The notes under the pieces are model-generated. The model searched no databases, was not told where the DNA came from, and was given only the letters and a program-made list of their open reading frames with translations. From the NCBI RefSeq assembly GCF_003116585.1, contig NZ_QEHM01000003.1, forward strand, positions 234,916-298,915: a DNA stretch of 64,000 bases, written 5' to 3'. The position numbers and the translations under genes were made by a program. Source of the DNA: Albibacillus kandeliae (lineage in GTDB: Bacteria > Pseudomonadota > Alphaproteobacteria > Rhodobacterales > Rhodobacteraceae). Below are positions 27,798 to 35,835 of this stretch, piece by piece; within the stretch, counting starts at the first letter, position 1; each line of letters begins with the position of its first letter.

Positions 27798-28600
27798 GCG
27801 CCTGCCTCCTGACGGCCCATGATCTCTTCCTCCATGTCCCAGATCATCCCGAGGATCTCCTCGCGCGTCCGTGCGAACTCGGGGTGCTTCTTAACCTCGC
27901 GCAGGTCCTCGCCCACGCCCATCTCGGCAAAGGGCAGGCGGTATTCCTTGTGGATGCGGCCCGGTCGCGGCGCCATCACCAGCAGCCTCTCGCCCAGCAA
28001 CAACGCCTCCTCGACCGAGTGGGTGATCAGGATGATGGTCTTGCCCGTCTCCTTCCACAGCTTCAGCACGAGGCTCTGCATCTTCTCGCGGGTCAGCGCG
28101 TCCAGCGCACCCAGCGGCTCGTCCATCAGGATCACGTCGGGTTCGTTGGCAAGGCAGCGCGCCAGCGCGACCCGCTGCTGCATCCCGCCGGACAGCTCGT
28201 AAACCGCCTTTTCCTTGAAGTCGCGCAAGCCCACCACGTCGAGCAGGTGGTTCACGATCTTGTCCTTGTCGGCCTTCGCCATGCCCTTCATCCGGGGGCC
28301 GAAACCGACGTTGTCACGCACGCTCATCCACTCGAACAGGGCGCCCTGCTGGAACACCATGCCGCGCTCGGCGTCGGGGCCGCGCACCTCGTGCCCGTTG
28401 AGCACGATGCGCCCCTCGGTCGGAGCAAGGAACCCCGCGACAATGTTCAGCAAGGTGGTCTTGCCGCACCCCGACGGCCCCAGCACGCTCAGCAACTGAC
28501 CGGCCTTGAGGTTCAGCGACACGTTCTTGAGCGCCTGCACCGACGTGCCGTTCGGCAGGTCGAAGCGCATGGAAATATTCTCGATCTCGAGTCCGGACAT
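27794..28600 (-). CDS. tauB: taurine ABC transporter ATP-binding protein
   Basis: A 268-residue ATPase with Walker A GPSGCGKTT near residues 40-48, the Q-loop in MVFQQGALFEWMSV, signature ELSGGMQQRVALARCL, Walker B VILMDEPLGALD and switch His in LITHSVEEAL. The LF.W.....VGFG pattern is that of the taurine/nitrate group. The gene sits between tauA and tauC and overlaps tauC by 4 bp. The 126 bp between it and tauA hold three hairpins that could lower its expression relative to tauA. Confidence 0.95.
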   Translation of the reverse strand: MSGLEIENISMRFDLPNGTSVQALKNVSLNLKAGQLLSVLGPSGCGKTTLLNIVAGFLAPTEGRIVLNGHEVRGPDAERGMVFQQGALFEWMSVRDNVGFGPRMKGMAKADKDKIVNHLLDVVGLRDFKEKAVYELSGGMQQRVALARCLANEPDVILMDEPLGALDALTREKMQSLVLKLWKETGKTIILITHSVEEALLLGERLLVMAPRPGRIHKEYRLPFAEMGVGEDLREVKKHPEFARTREEILGMIWDMEEEIMGRQEAGA

Positions 28601-28637
28601 GGATCTCGCCCTCGCAGTCAGAAATGAATAGGCCGAC

Positions 28638-28719
28638 GCAAGACTTCGCCGGAAGTCTTGCCAAAAGTTTTCAGAAACTTTTGCGCGATCGACGGGTCGG
28701 ACGGCACGCCGTCCGACCC
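28638..28719. repeat. three consecutive hairpins between tauA and tauB
   Basis: GCAAGACTT/AAGTCTTGC (28638-28661), AAAAGTTT/AAACTTTT (28663-28682) and GGGTCGGACGGC/GCCGTCCGACCC (28694-28719) are three perfect inverted repeats in a row. They lie in the tauA-tauB intercistronic region. They could stabilise the tauA message or partly terminate it, which gives more binding protein than membrane components. Confidence 0.75.
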
Positions 28720-28726
28720 TTGGGGT

Positions 28727-29716
28727 TTACATCTCGGAAGCGGCCTTGAGCGGGCCGGTGTTGACCGCGTTGTCATAGGAGTCCTTGGCGGCGCTGATGC
28801 TGCCCGCCTCGACGAAGACATCCGCCACGCCCTTCATGAACTCCTGCGCCCCGCCGCCAAGCCACTTGGCGCTCAGCTGGTCCTCGACGGTCGGGAAGAC
28901 GAAGGTCGAGATGGTTTCCATCGTCGCCTGCTCGTCCATGCCCGCGTCCTTGGCGATGACCGGCAGCATTTCGGCATGGTTGGCCTCGTCCGCCCACATG
29001 GCGTTGGCGTCGGCGGTCACCTTCAGGAACTTGGCCACGGTGTCGCCATTCTCTGCGGCCCAGCCTGCCGGGGCCGAGGTGACGTCGAAGACGAGAATGC
29101 CCAGTTCTTCCTTCTCGGCGCCAGTCAGCAGCACGTTGCCGTGCTCCTTCATGCGGCGCAGCGCGCCGCCCCAGCCGCAGGCCATGTCGACCGCACCCTG
29201 CGCGATGGCTGCCGCGCCGTCGGGCGGAGCCATGTCGACGATTTCGAGGCTGTCGAGCGCGACGCCGAAATGCGCCATCTGCTTGAGGAAGCCGTAGTGC
29301 GCGGCGGTGCCCAGCGGAACGGCGACCTTCTTGCCCGCCAGTTCAGAGGCCGAGTCCTTGTCGATCTCGAGCCCGCTTGCCACCACGCAGTTGTCGTTGT
29401 CGGAATAGCTCACCGCCACGTCGAGGATCTGGAGATCCTGCCCGGCGCTCGCCGCGACCACGAAGGGCGGAACGCCCTGGCTGACGCTGATCTGCACGTC
29501 GCCCGAGGCCATTGCCGCGCTCATCGCGGTGCCGGTGTCGAAACTGACCCAGTTCACCGTCTCGCCCAGCGCCTCGTCGTAGAGGCCCTTCACCTTGGCG
29601 TACTCGAAGGGCATCGGCCATTCGAGGAAGTAACCGACCGTAATGTCGGCCAGCGCCGGACCGGCGCCCAGGGCCAAGGCGGCCGCCGTGCTCATCAGTT
29701 TCAATGTCTTTTTCAT
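28727..29716 (-). CDS. tauA: taurine ABC transporter substrate-binding protein
   Basis: A 329-residue periplasmic receptor. Sec signal MKKTLKLMSTAAALALG with cleavage after ALA (about 23), mature start DITVGYFLEWPMPF. GGGAGACAG precedes the chosen ATG; a TTG nine codons earlier is in frame but is less likely. The family pattern includes VNWVSFDTGTAMSAAMASGDVQ and ISVSQGVPPF. Identification as the taurine receptor rests on operon context (tauBC, and tpa divergently). Confidence 0.94.
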   Translation of the reverse strand: MKKTLKLMSTAAALALGAGPALADITVGYFLEWPMPFEYAKVKGLYDEALGETVNWVSFDTGTAMSAAMASGDVQISVSQGVPPFVVAASAGQDLQILDVAVSYSDNDNCVVASGLEIDKDSASELAGKKVAVPLGTAAHYGFLKQMAHFGVALDSLEIVDMAPPDGAAAIAQGAVDMACGWGGALRRMKEHGNVLLTGAEKEELGILVFDVTSAPAGWAAENGDTVAKFLKVTADANAMWADEANHAEMLPVIAKDAGMDEQATMETISTFVFPTVEDQLSAKWLGGGAQEFMKGVADVFVEAGSISAAKDSYDNAVNTGPLKAASEM

Positions 29717-29997
29717 CTCTGTCTCCCTGGTATGCCGCGTCAAAGCGGCCCTCTTGAAGTGTCGCGAGCGGTGTTCCGCTTCTTGGCGTCAGACGGCAAA
29801 GGCAGAGCGCCCTCCGCCGTTCGTACGCTCATGATCCGAGCCGAATTCCCCTGACCGATCAATGTTTTTTCTGGCATCATGCCCACGAAACCGGGTCTCT
29901 TCCCCCGGCAAAGGCCCCCTTCGGCGGCGCTCTTTCCGTTTCTTTTCATGGCGCTACCCCATTCGGAGAGGGTCGGAATCTCGCCCCTGAGCGCATT

Positions 29998-30030
29998 TTG
30001 GATATAGTAGCGGCAACAAACTGGCCCTAT
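29998..30030 (+). promoter_or_regulatory. candidate TauR operator upstream of tpa and tauA
   Basis: Two direct elements TTGGATATAG (29998-30007) and CTGGCCCTAT (30021-30030) start 23 bp apart, the same spacing as the pairs at xsc and (22 bp) tauR. They match CTGGACTTAA at 6 and 7 of 10 positions. The 417-bp region 29717-30133 between tauA and tpa holds no gene; apart from this pair and an AT-rich stretch I see no other site in it. Confidence 0.55.
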
Positions 30031-30133
30031 AAAGCGCCATGTTTTCGCGCTGATGTCCTGAACAGCAAGGACGCCTGCAGCGAAAGCTCTGCGTCCCCTC
30101 CTCGCGTTTCACCGGAACTAGAAAGGACCTGTC

Positions 30134-31525
30134 ATGGAAGGCAAGTTCATTGAAAACGATATCTCCCACGTCGTCGCGGCCGACAAGGCCCACGTGTGGC
30201 ACCACCTGACCCAGCACAAGCCGTTCGAAACCGGCGAGCCCCGAATCATCGTCGAGGGCAAGAACATGACCGTCTGGGATCAGAACGGTAAGGAATTCCT
30301 CGATGCCGTCTCGGGCGGCGTCTGGACGGTGAACGTCGGCTACGGCCGCGAGAGCATCGCCAACGCGGTGCGCGACCAGCTCATCAAGATCAACTACTTC
30401 GCCGGTTCCGGCGGCTCGATCCCGGGCGCCCTGTTCTCGGAAAAGCTGATCGAGAAGATGCCGGGCATGAGCCGGGTCTACTACACGAACTCCGGCTCGG
30501 AAGCGAACGAGAAGGCGTTCAAGATGATCCGCCAGATCGCGCACAAGAAGTACGGCGGCAAGAAGCACAAGATCCTCTACCGGGACCGTGACTACCACGG
30601 CACCACCATCGGCGCCCTGTCCGCCGGCGGCCAGGACGAGCGCAACGCTCTCTACGGTCCTTTCGCTCCGGGCTTCGTCAAGGTTCCGCACTGCCTCGAG
30701 TACCGTGCCTTCGAACAGGAAGGTGCGCCGCTCGAAAACTACGGCGAGTGGGCGGCCGAGCAGATCGAGAAGGTGATCCTCGCCGAGGGTCCGGACACCG
30801 TGGGCGGCCTCTGCCTCGAGCCGGTGACGGCTGGCGGCGGCGTCATCACCCCGCCGGAAGGCTACTGGCAGAAGGTCCAGGAGATCTGCCGCAAGTACGA
30901 CATCCTGCTGCACATCGACGAGGTCGTCTGCGGCGTGGGCCGGACCGGCACCTGGTTCGGCTACCAGCACTACGGCATCGAGCCCGACTTCGTGACCATG
31001 GCCAAGGGCGTCGCCTCGGGCTACGCGGCGATCGCCTGCTGCGTCACCACCGAGCGCGTGTTCGACATGTTCAAATCGAACGCCGACGATCCGATGGACT
31101 ACTTCCGCGACATCTCGACCTTTGGCGGCTGCACCGCCGGCCCCGCTGCGGCGCTGGAAAACATGCGCATCATCGAGGACGAGGGTCTGCTCGAGAACAC
31201 CGTGAAGATGGGCGACTACATGCTCGACCAGCTGCACGGCCTCGCCGACAAGCACAAGGTCATCGGCCAGGTGCGCGGCAAGGGCCTGTTCCTCGGCGCC
31301 GAACTGGTTTCGGACCGCGACAGCCGCACCCCGGTGGACGAGAAGCTGGCCCAGAAGGTGGTCGCCGACTGCGGCGCACAGGGTGTCATCATCGGCGTCA
31401 CCAACCGCTCGGTGCCGGGTTACAACAACACGCTGTGCTACTCGCCCGCGCTGATCGCCACCAAGGACGACATCGACCGGATCATCACCGCGACCGACAA
31501 CGCGCTGACCAAAGTCTTCGGATAA
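30134..31525 (+). CDS. tpa: taurine-pyruvate aminotransferase
   Basis: PLP-dependent class III transaminase that converts taurine and pyruvate to sulfoacetaldehyde and alanine. The 463 residues hold the cofactor Lys291 in the family segment FVTMAKGVASGY, preceded by the LLHIDEVVCGVGRTG stretch with the PLP-ring Asp. Substrate-binding region NSGSEANEKAFKMIR at 119-133. GAAAGGACC is the ribosome site before the ATG. It is divergent from tauABC and ends in a strong terminator. Specific assignment to taurine rests on the tau neighbours and on the xsc gene in the same window. Confidence 0.95.
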   Translation: MEGKFIENDISHVVAADKAHVWHHLTQHKPFETGEPRIIVEGKNMTVWDQNGKEFLDAVSGGVWTVNVGYGRESIANAVRDQLIKINYFAGSGGSIPGALFSEKLIEKMPGMSRVYYTNSGSEANEKAFKMIRQIAHKKYGGKKHKILYRDRDYHGTTIGALSAGGQDERNALYGPFAPGFVKVPHCLEYRAFEQEGAPLENYGEWAAEQIEKVILAEGPDTVGGLCLEPVTAGGGVITPPEGYWQKVQEICRKYDILLHIDEVVCGVGRTGTWFGYQHYGIEPDFVTMAKGVASGYAAIACCVTTERVFDMFKSNADDPMDYFRDISTFGGCTAGPAAALENMRIIEDEGLLENTVKMGDYMLDQLHGLADKHKVIGQVRGKGLFLGAELVSDRDSRTPVDEKLAQKVVADCGAQGVIIGVTNRSVPGYNNTLCYSPALIATKDDIDRIITATDNALTKVFG

Positions 31526-31551
31526 GACTGCCTCTCACGGCAATCAAAAGG

Positions 31552-31579
31552 GGCCCCGGCATCATGCCGGGGCCTTTTT
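31552..31579 (+). terminator. intrinsic terminator of tpa
   Basis: GGCCCCGGCA (31552-31561) pairs with TGCCGGGGCC (31565-31574) around a 3-nt loop and is followed by TTTTT. A matching A-run lies just before the stem. A clear Rho-independent terminator. Confidence 0.93.
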
Positions 31580-31628
31580 CATCGGCACCGCATCCAGCGC
31601 ACGGTCTCCTGCGCGGGCCCTCTGTCAC

Positions 31629-32390
31629 CTAGGACAGCCGCGCCCAGAAACCCCTCAGCGCCGTTGCGACCGGCCCGGGCGTTTCTTCCGGCCACCAGTG
31701 CCCCACGCCCTCCAGGTGCGACATCTGCGCGCCCGACCTCTGCGCGCCCCATTCGTGTTGCTCCACAGTCCCGCTAGCGCGTCCGAAATCGTCGACAGCA
31801 ATCAGCGCAAGGCCCGGACGGTCCGCAGCCCAGGACAGGGCCTTGCCCAGGTCCGACATCACCGGCTGTCGTGCCGCCCGTAACAGCTTCAGCACGGTTT
31901 GCCCCATCTCGTCATCGAGGCCCGCCGCCACCCGTTCTGCCATCCGGCCGGTAATGCCAAGCGCCGACATGACAGCCGCGCGTTGCTCCCTGTCGCCGCC
32001 GTAGATCTCCCGTACCGAGGCTTCCCCGTCGCCGTCCTGCTGCCATCTCTGCGCCCGCGCATGCCATTCGTAGTCCGGCGCGAAGACGCCGAGCGCATCC
32101 GACGCCCAGCTGCGCACAAGGTCAGGACGGCTCGACGCCACCAGCGCCACGTGGATCCCGCCCCAGTCGTGCCCCACCAGATCGACGGGCTGGCCGAACA
32201 GTTCAAGCTGGGATGACAACCAGTCACGATAGGCTGACGGCGACGGAGCGAAATCGCGCGGCGCAGGAACGCCAAAGCCCGGCGGAGACAGGGCGATCGC
32301 ATCGGGGCGGCCAAGCTCTCCGATGAGCGGCCCCCAGATGATGGAGGATTCTGGATTACCGTGGACGAGGACAAGGGGAGTGCGCGACAT
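31629..32390 (-). CDS. alpha/beta hydrolase, haloalkane dehalogenase/epoxide hydrolase type
   Basis: A 253-residue alpha/beta-fold enzyme. The oxyanion motif HGNPES is at 10-15, and the nucleophile elbow GHDWGG places an aspartate (75), not a serine, at the catalytic site. Together with WSHLEGVGHWW-like context for the late His (near 231) this points to the dehalogenase/epoxide-hydrolase class, which forms an alkyl-aspartate intermediate. No Trp following the HGN motif settles which halide pocket is present. It is divergent from a TetR gene across 174 bp. Start at MSRTPLVLV fits the first strand; an ATG five codons earlier is in frame. Confidence 0.85.
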   Translation of the reverse strand: MSRTPLVLVHGNPESSIIWGPLIGELGRPDAIALSPPGFGVPAPRDFAPSPSAYRDWLSSQLELFGQPVDLVGHDWGGIHVALVASSRPDLVRSWASDALGVFAPDYEWHARAQRWQQDGDGEASVREIYGGDREQRAAVMSALGITGRMAERVAAGLDDEMGQTVLKLLRAARQPVMSDLGKALSWAADRPGLALIAVDDFGRASGTVEQHEWGAQRSGAQMSHLEGVGHWWPEETPGPVATALRGFWARLS

Positions 32391-32407
32391 GACGCTGCCT
32401 TTCATAA

Positions 32408-32429
32408 ACTTGCTTGTTAGCACACAAGT
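32408..32429. promoter_or_regulatory. candidate TetR operator
   Basis: Overlapping inverted repeats ACTTG-N12-CAAGT (32408-32429) and CTTGT-N6-ACAAG (32413-32428) lie 18 bp before the hydrolase start, in the region divergent to the TetR gene. Such a site is expected for local repression of the hydrolase. Confidence 0.5.
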
Positions 32430-32564
32430 AACATAAGTCGGCGGATTCACAAGCGCCAACCCACCCCCATCGCGACCGTTTGCGCGCGCGGCCCTATCTG
32501 CTACTGACGGATCCTGCGGGCGCCGCCGCCTGCACGTCCTTGACCCGAAACCCGAATTGCACTG

Positions 32565-33170
32565 ATGCCCGATCAGCCTTCCGCCCGCCGCACGCAGCAA
32601 GAGCGCCGCGAGCAGACCGAACGCAAGGTCGTCGCCGCCGCGACGGCCCTGATTGCCGAACGCGGATCGCGGGGGTTGACCCTGGCCAAGGTCGGCGAGG
32701 CCGCCGGCTACAGCCGGGGCATCGTCACCCACCACTTCGGCAACCGAGAGAACCTCCTGCGCGCGGTGATGCGCGAGGCGCAGACCTTCGATGTCCCGGG
32801 GCCGCGCGAGAACGCGGGCGCCTGGCTGACAGACACGGTGCGGGCCTATCTTCAGAACATCACGGCGCGGCGTCCGGCGGCACGGGCCTTCCTGCAGATG
32901 TGGGGCGAGGCGATTTCCGCCGATCCCGTCCTGATGCCGCTCTATGCCAAGCAGGACGCGCGCTTCCGGCTCCTGCTTGCCGACAAGATCCGGGAGGGGA
33001 TGTCCGACGGTTCCGTGCGCGCGGACGCAGACCCCGAGGCTATGGCCGTGTTCCTCGTCGGCCTCCTGCGCGGTATCGCGCTGCAGCTGATCGCGGCACC
33101 CCAGTTGGAACAGGTCAGCGCGATCATCGAAGAGGCCACACAGGCCACCCGCCACGCATTGAAACCCTGA
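32565..33170 (+). CDS. TetR family regulator
   Basis: A 201-residue regulator with the N-terminal TetR HTH (LTLAKVGEAAGYSRGIVTHHFGNRENLLRAVM, about residues 39-70) and a helical C-terminal ligand domain of the TetR_C type (ISADPVLMPLYAKQDARFR, then GLLRGIALQL). It is divergent from the dehalogenase-like hydrolase and probably represses it, with release by the hydrolase substrate or a related compound. Confidence 0.92.
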   Translation: MPDQPSARRTQQERREQTERKVVAAATALIAERGSRGLTLAKVGEAAGYSRGIVTHHFGNRENLLRAVMREAQTFDVPGPRENAGAWLTDTVRAYLQNITARRPAARAFLQMWGEAISADPVLMPLYAKQDARFRLLLADKIREGMSDGSVRADADPEAMAVFLVGLLRGIALQLIAAPQLEQVSAIIEEATQATRHALKP

Positions 33171-33224
33171 CCCGGCCAGCCCGCCCCGGCCCCGCGCCGG
33201 GGCCTCCCGCGGCTATGGAAGCCC

Positions 33225-34253
33225 TCAGACCAACGCCTGGAACACCACCCCCGCCAGCACCGCGCCCGTCAGCCCCAAAGCGAGATAGAGCGTGAAGACC
33301 CGCGGCTTGACCAGCGACCAGACCGCCGCCATCGCGGGCACCGAACTGACCGCCCCGGCGATCATGAAGGCCATGGCCGCGCCCGAACTCATCCCCTGCT
33401 CCATCAGCCCCGACAGCAGCGGCGGCGCGACATAGGAGTTCAGGTAGGCGGGCATGCCGACCAGCGCCGAGACCACGATGGCGCCCAGCCCCTCGCCACC
33501 GACGACCGCCGCGATGGCCTCGGCGGGCACGTAAGCCACCAGCACCGCCTCCAGCACGTAGGCCAGCGCCAGCCACTTCAGCAGGAACACCCCGTTCCCG
33601 ACCGCCTCTTCGCGGAACACGGCGCGGCGGGCGGGATCGGTCCAGAACCGCCAGACCGGCGTGTCACCGGCCTTTGGTCCCGCCCCGCAGCAGCCCTTGC
33701 GCTGGTAGACGCGCAGCGGTTCCGACAGGCCGCCCCCGACCATGAGCGCCTTGACCACCACGCCGCCGAAGAGGCCGAGGCCCACCGCCGCCACCGCCTT
33801 GGCGATGGCAAAGGGCCAGCCCAGCGCCCCGGCGGTGATCAGCAGCGTCGGCGGGTCGATCAGCGGCGAGGACAGCCAGAAGGCCATGACCGCCGAAAGC
33901 GGTGCGCCCAGCGCCAGCAGCCCGGCGATGAAGGGGATAACCTCGCAGGAACAGAAGGGCGCCAGCCCGCCGAAAAGCGCGGCAAGCACGATCATCCGCC
34001 ACTCCCGCCCCTGAAAGGCGCGGGTCACCAGCACGTCGGCGCCGGTGGCCTTGAGCCCGGCCAGCAGCAGCACCGCGAAAAGGATGTAGACCGAAGTGTG
34101 CAGCAGGGCCGCCCCGGCGAAGCGCACCGTCGCGACAAGGTTGCCCGGGTCGAACACCGCCACCAGTGCGAGAACCGCTACAACGACGGTCCACGGCGAT
34201 TTGAGCCGGTGCAGCGGCAGGCCGGGTTTGCGGGACTGGGACACATCAGCCAT
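33225..34253 (-). CDS. permease of the DUF318/ArsP family
   Basis: A 342-residue inner-membrane protein with two blocks of TM segments separated by a cytoplasmic loop. Family marks are PFCSCEVIPFIAGL (a Cys-Ser-Cys at a TM end) and, in the loop, GCCGAG with adjacent cysteines, then the second repeat MPAYLNSYVAPPLL. ArsP members export organoarsenicals and relatives transport other thiophilic compounds; Cys motifs suggest metal or metalloid binding. It overlaps the ArsR gene by 8 bp, so one operon is regulated by the operator at 34562. The start MADVSQS is favoured over an upstream extension. Confidence 0.87.
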   Translation of the reverse strand: MADVSQSRKPGLPLHRLKSPWTVVVAVLALVAVFDPGNLVATVRFAGAALLHTSVYILFAVLLLAGLKATGADVLVTRAFQGREWRMIVLAALFGGLAPFCSCEVIPFIAGLLALGAPLSAVMAFWLSSPLIDPPTLLITAGALGWPFAIAKAVAAVGLGLFGGVVVKALMVGGGLSEPLRVYQRKGCCGAGPKAGDTPVWRFWTDPARRAVFREEAVGNGVFLLKWLALAYVLEAVLVAYVPAEAIAAVVGGEGLGAIVVSALVGMPAYLNSYVAPPLLSGLMEQGMSSGAAMAFMIAGAVSSVPAMAAVWSLVKPRVFTLYLALGLTGAVLAGVVFQALV

Positions 34254-34554
34254 TGTTGGCGGCCTTTCTCTGGCTGTCGGCGCAGCACTGGTCGAGGATG
34301 AACCCCGCAAGCTGCCGCAGATGCTGGTAGTCCGCCCGGTTCACCACCGTGCGCCCGATCTTCTCCTGCCGGATCAGCCCGCCCGCGGCGAGGAACCTCA
34401 GGTGGTGCGCCAAAGTCGAGGGCGCGATGCCGGTCCGCTCCTGTATCTCGCCAACCGAGAGCCCTTCGTCACCGGCGCGCACGAGGATGCGAAGCACCTG
34501 CAACCGCGCCTCGGACCCCATCGCCGCAAACCCCTGAGCCGCCTCTTCCCACAT
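34246..34554 (-). CDS. ArsR/SmtB family regulator
   Basis: A 102-residue winged-helix repressor: GEIQERTGIAPSTLAHHLRFLAAGGLI at about 41-67 is the DNA-recognition part. Near the C-terminus DQCCADS supplies a vicinal cysteine pair, a possible metalloid ligand site that differs from the classic ELCVCDL site. I start it at the ATG at 34552-34554, which has GGAGG 5 bp before it; the ATG at 34566 lies inside the operator. It overlaps the permease gene by 8 bp. Confidence 0.9.
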   Translation of the reverse strand: MWEEAAQGFAAMGSEARLQVLRILVRAGDEGLSVGEIQERTGIAPSTLAHHLRFLAAGGLIRQEKIGRTVVNRADYQHLRQLAGFILDQCCADSQRKAANNG

Positions 34555-34561
34555 GCCGACC

Positions 34562-34591
34562 TCCATATAACTACATTTCTAGTTATATGGA
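34562..34591. promoter_or_regulatory. ArsR operator, perfect 12-bp inverted repeat
   Basis: TCCATATAACTA (34562-34573) and TAGTTATATGGA (34580-34591) are perfect 12-bp arms with a 6-bp AT-rich spacer. The element lies immediately upstream of the chosen ArsR start and overlaps its Shine-Dalgarno side. It is an AT-rich island in GC-rich DNA and most likely the autoregulatory operator. Confidence 0.8.
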
Positions 34592-34891
34592 TTCGTGGGC
34601 GCGGTCAACGTCCTCCCGCGAGCAGGGAAGATGCTGACGGTGGCGACCCGCACTCTCCCCTCCCCAATCGGCGCACCTTTGGCCCCGGGCGCCCCAAAAA
34701 CACCACCCTGCCCGTTTTCCGGCGACGATTGGTCACTGGACTCTTGCGCGCCGGACCCGTCAGGTTTGCATGGGATTGAGGACAGTTGGAACGCACGGCA
34801 CGAACCGGATGACACCAGACTTTCGACATAGGGCGCAAGCCGCTGGCCGACACCCGATCCTGACCCGCAGCCGCAGCGTCGGGCCCAGCGC
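34592..34891. other. intergenic region without recognised gene
   Basis: Between the ArsR operator and the YoaK start I find no convincing reading frame, RNA gene or repeat. It must hold promoters for both divergent genes, but no clear -35/-10 pair stands out. Confidence 0.4.
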
Positions 34892-35599
34892 ATGCTGATC
34901 CGCGTTGGTGAGGAACGCACGGCCCGTGTCGACCTGCGCCTCGCCGGGATGCTCTCGTCGGTCGCCGGGGCGCTGAACGCCGTCGGGTTCCTGATCGCCG
35001 GGTCCTTCACCGCGAACATGACGGGAAACGTGTCGATGTTCGCCGACCTTCTGGTCAGCGGCGACGTTCTGGCGGCCCTAACCTTCGCGGGGCTGGTCGT
35101 GACCTTCATCTTGGGGGCCACCTGCGCCGCCCTCGTCGTCCAGATCGGTCAGGCCCGCAAGGTGCGCTCGATCTATGCCGCGGTGATCGTGGCCGAGGGC
35201 CTGGCGCTGCTCGCGCTCGGCCTGTTCTTCCATCCCCCGACAGACGGTTCGCGCGGCCTGTTCCTGCTGGTCGTGCTGAGCGGCATCATGGGCGTGCAGA
35301 ACGCGGTCACCACGATGATCTCGGGGGCGAAGGTCAGAACCACCCATGTCTCGGGGATGGCAACGGACATCGGTATAGAGCTTGCCGCGACCGCGGGGGA
35401 TGCCTCCACGAAGCGTGACGCGCTGCCAAAGCTGAAGCTGCACAGCCTGACCCTTGCCTGTTTCGTGCTCGGCGGCCTGACCGGAACGCTGCTCTACTGG
35501 CGCATCGGCGGATGGCTGTTCATCGTCGCGGGCACCATCCTTCTGGCGATGGCCCTCCCCGACGCCGTGCGCAGCCGCCGGATGCAGCCGCCGCTCTGA
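34892..35599 (+). CDS. YoaK family (DUF1275) membrane protein
   Basis: A 235-residue inner-membrane protein with about six TM helices. Characteristic segments are SVAGALNAVGFLIAG near residues 23-37, TANMTGNVSMFA, GVQNAVTTMISGAKVRTTHVSG (MQNA-type motif followed by the T-H-x-S/T-G motif) and TDIGIELA. The family is found near transport and stress genes but has no agreed function. A bare CGCATGC context at the start shows no clear ribosome site. Confidence 0.87.
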   Translation: MLIRVGEERTARVDLRLAGMLSSVAGALNAVGFLIAGSFTANMTGNVSMFADLLVSGDVLAALTFAGLVVTFILGATCAALVVQIGQARKVRSIYAAVIVAEGLALLALGLFFHPPTDGSRGLFLLVVLSGIMGVQNAVTTMISGAKVRTTHVSGMATDIGIELAATAGDASTKRDALPKLKLHSLTLACFVLGGLTGTLLYWRIGGWLFIVAGTILLAMALPDAVRSRRMQPPL

Positions 35600-35835
35600 T
35601 CCTTAGCAGGGTTCAGGCGTTGCTTTAACGCACCCTCCGAATCGAATGTTGCCCCGCAAGGCGTCGAACCTGCCGCCCCATCCAGTGACATCGTACCCGA
35701 TACCCGCGCCGCAAGTGTCTGGCTTAACGCCCTTTCTCCATCCCCCGACGTCCCGCCCGAACTTGCGGTACCCCCTGCCTCCCTGCTCGGACTACAGTGG
35801 TCATCACCGGCATTTTTGAACCAGGGATTTTTTCG

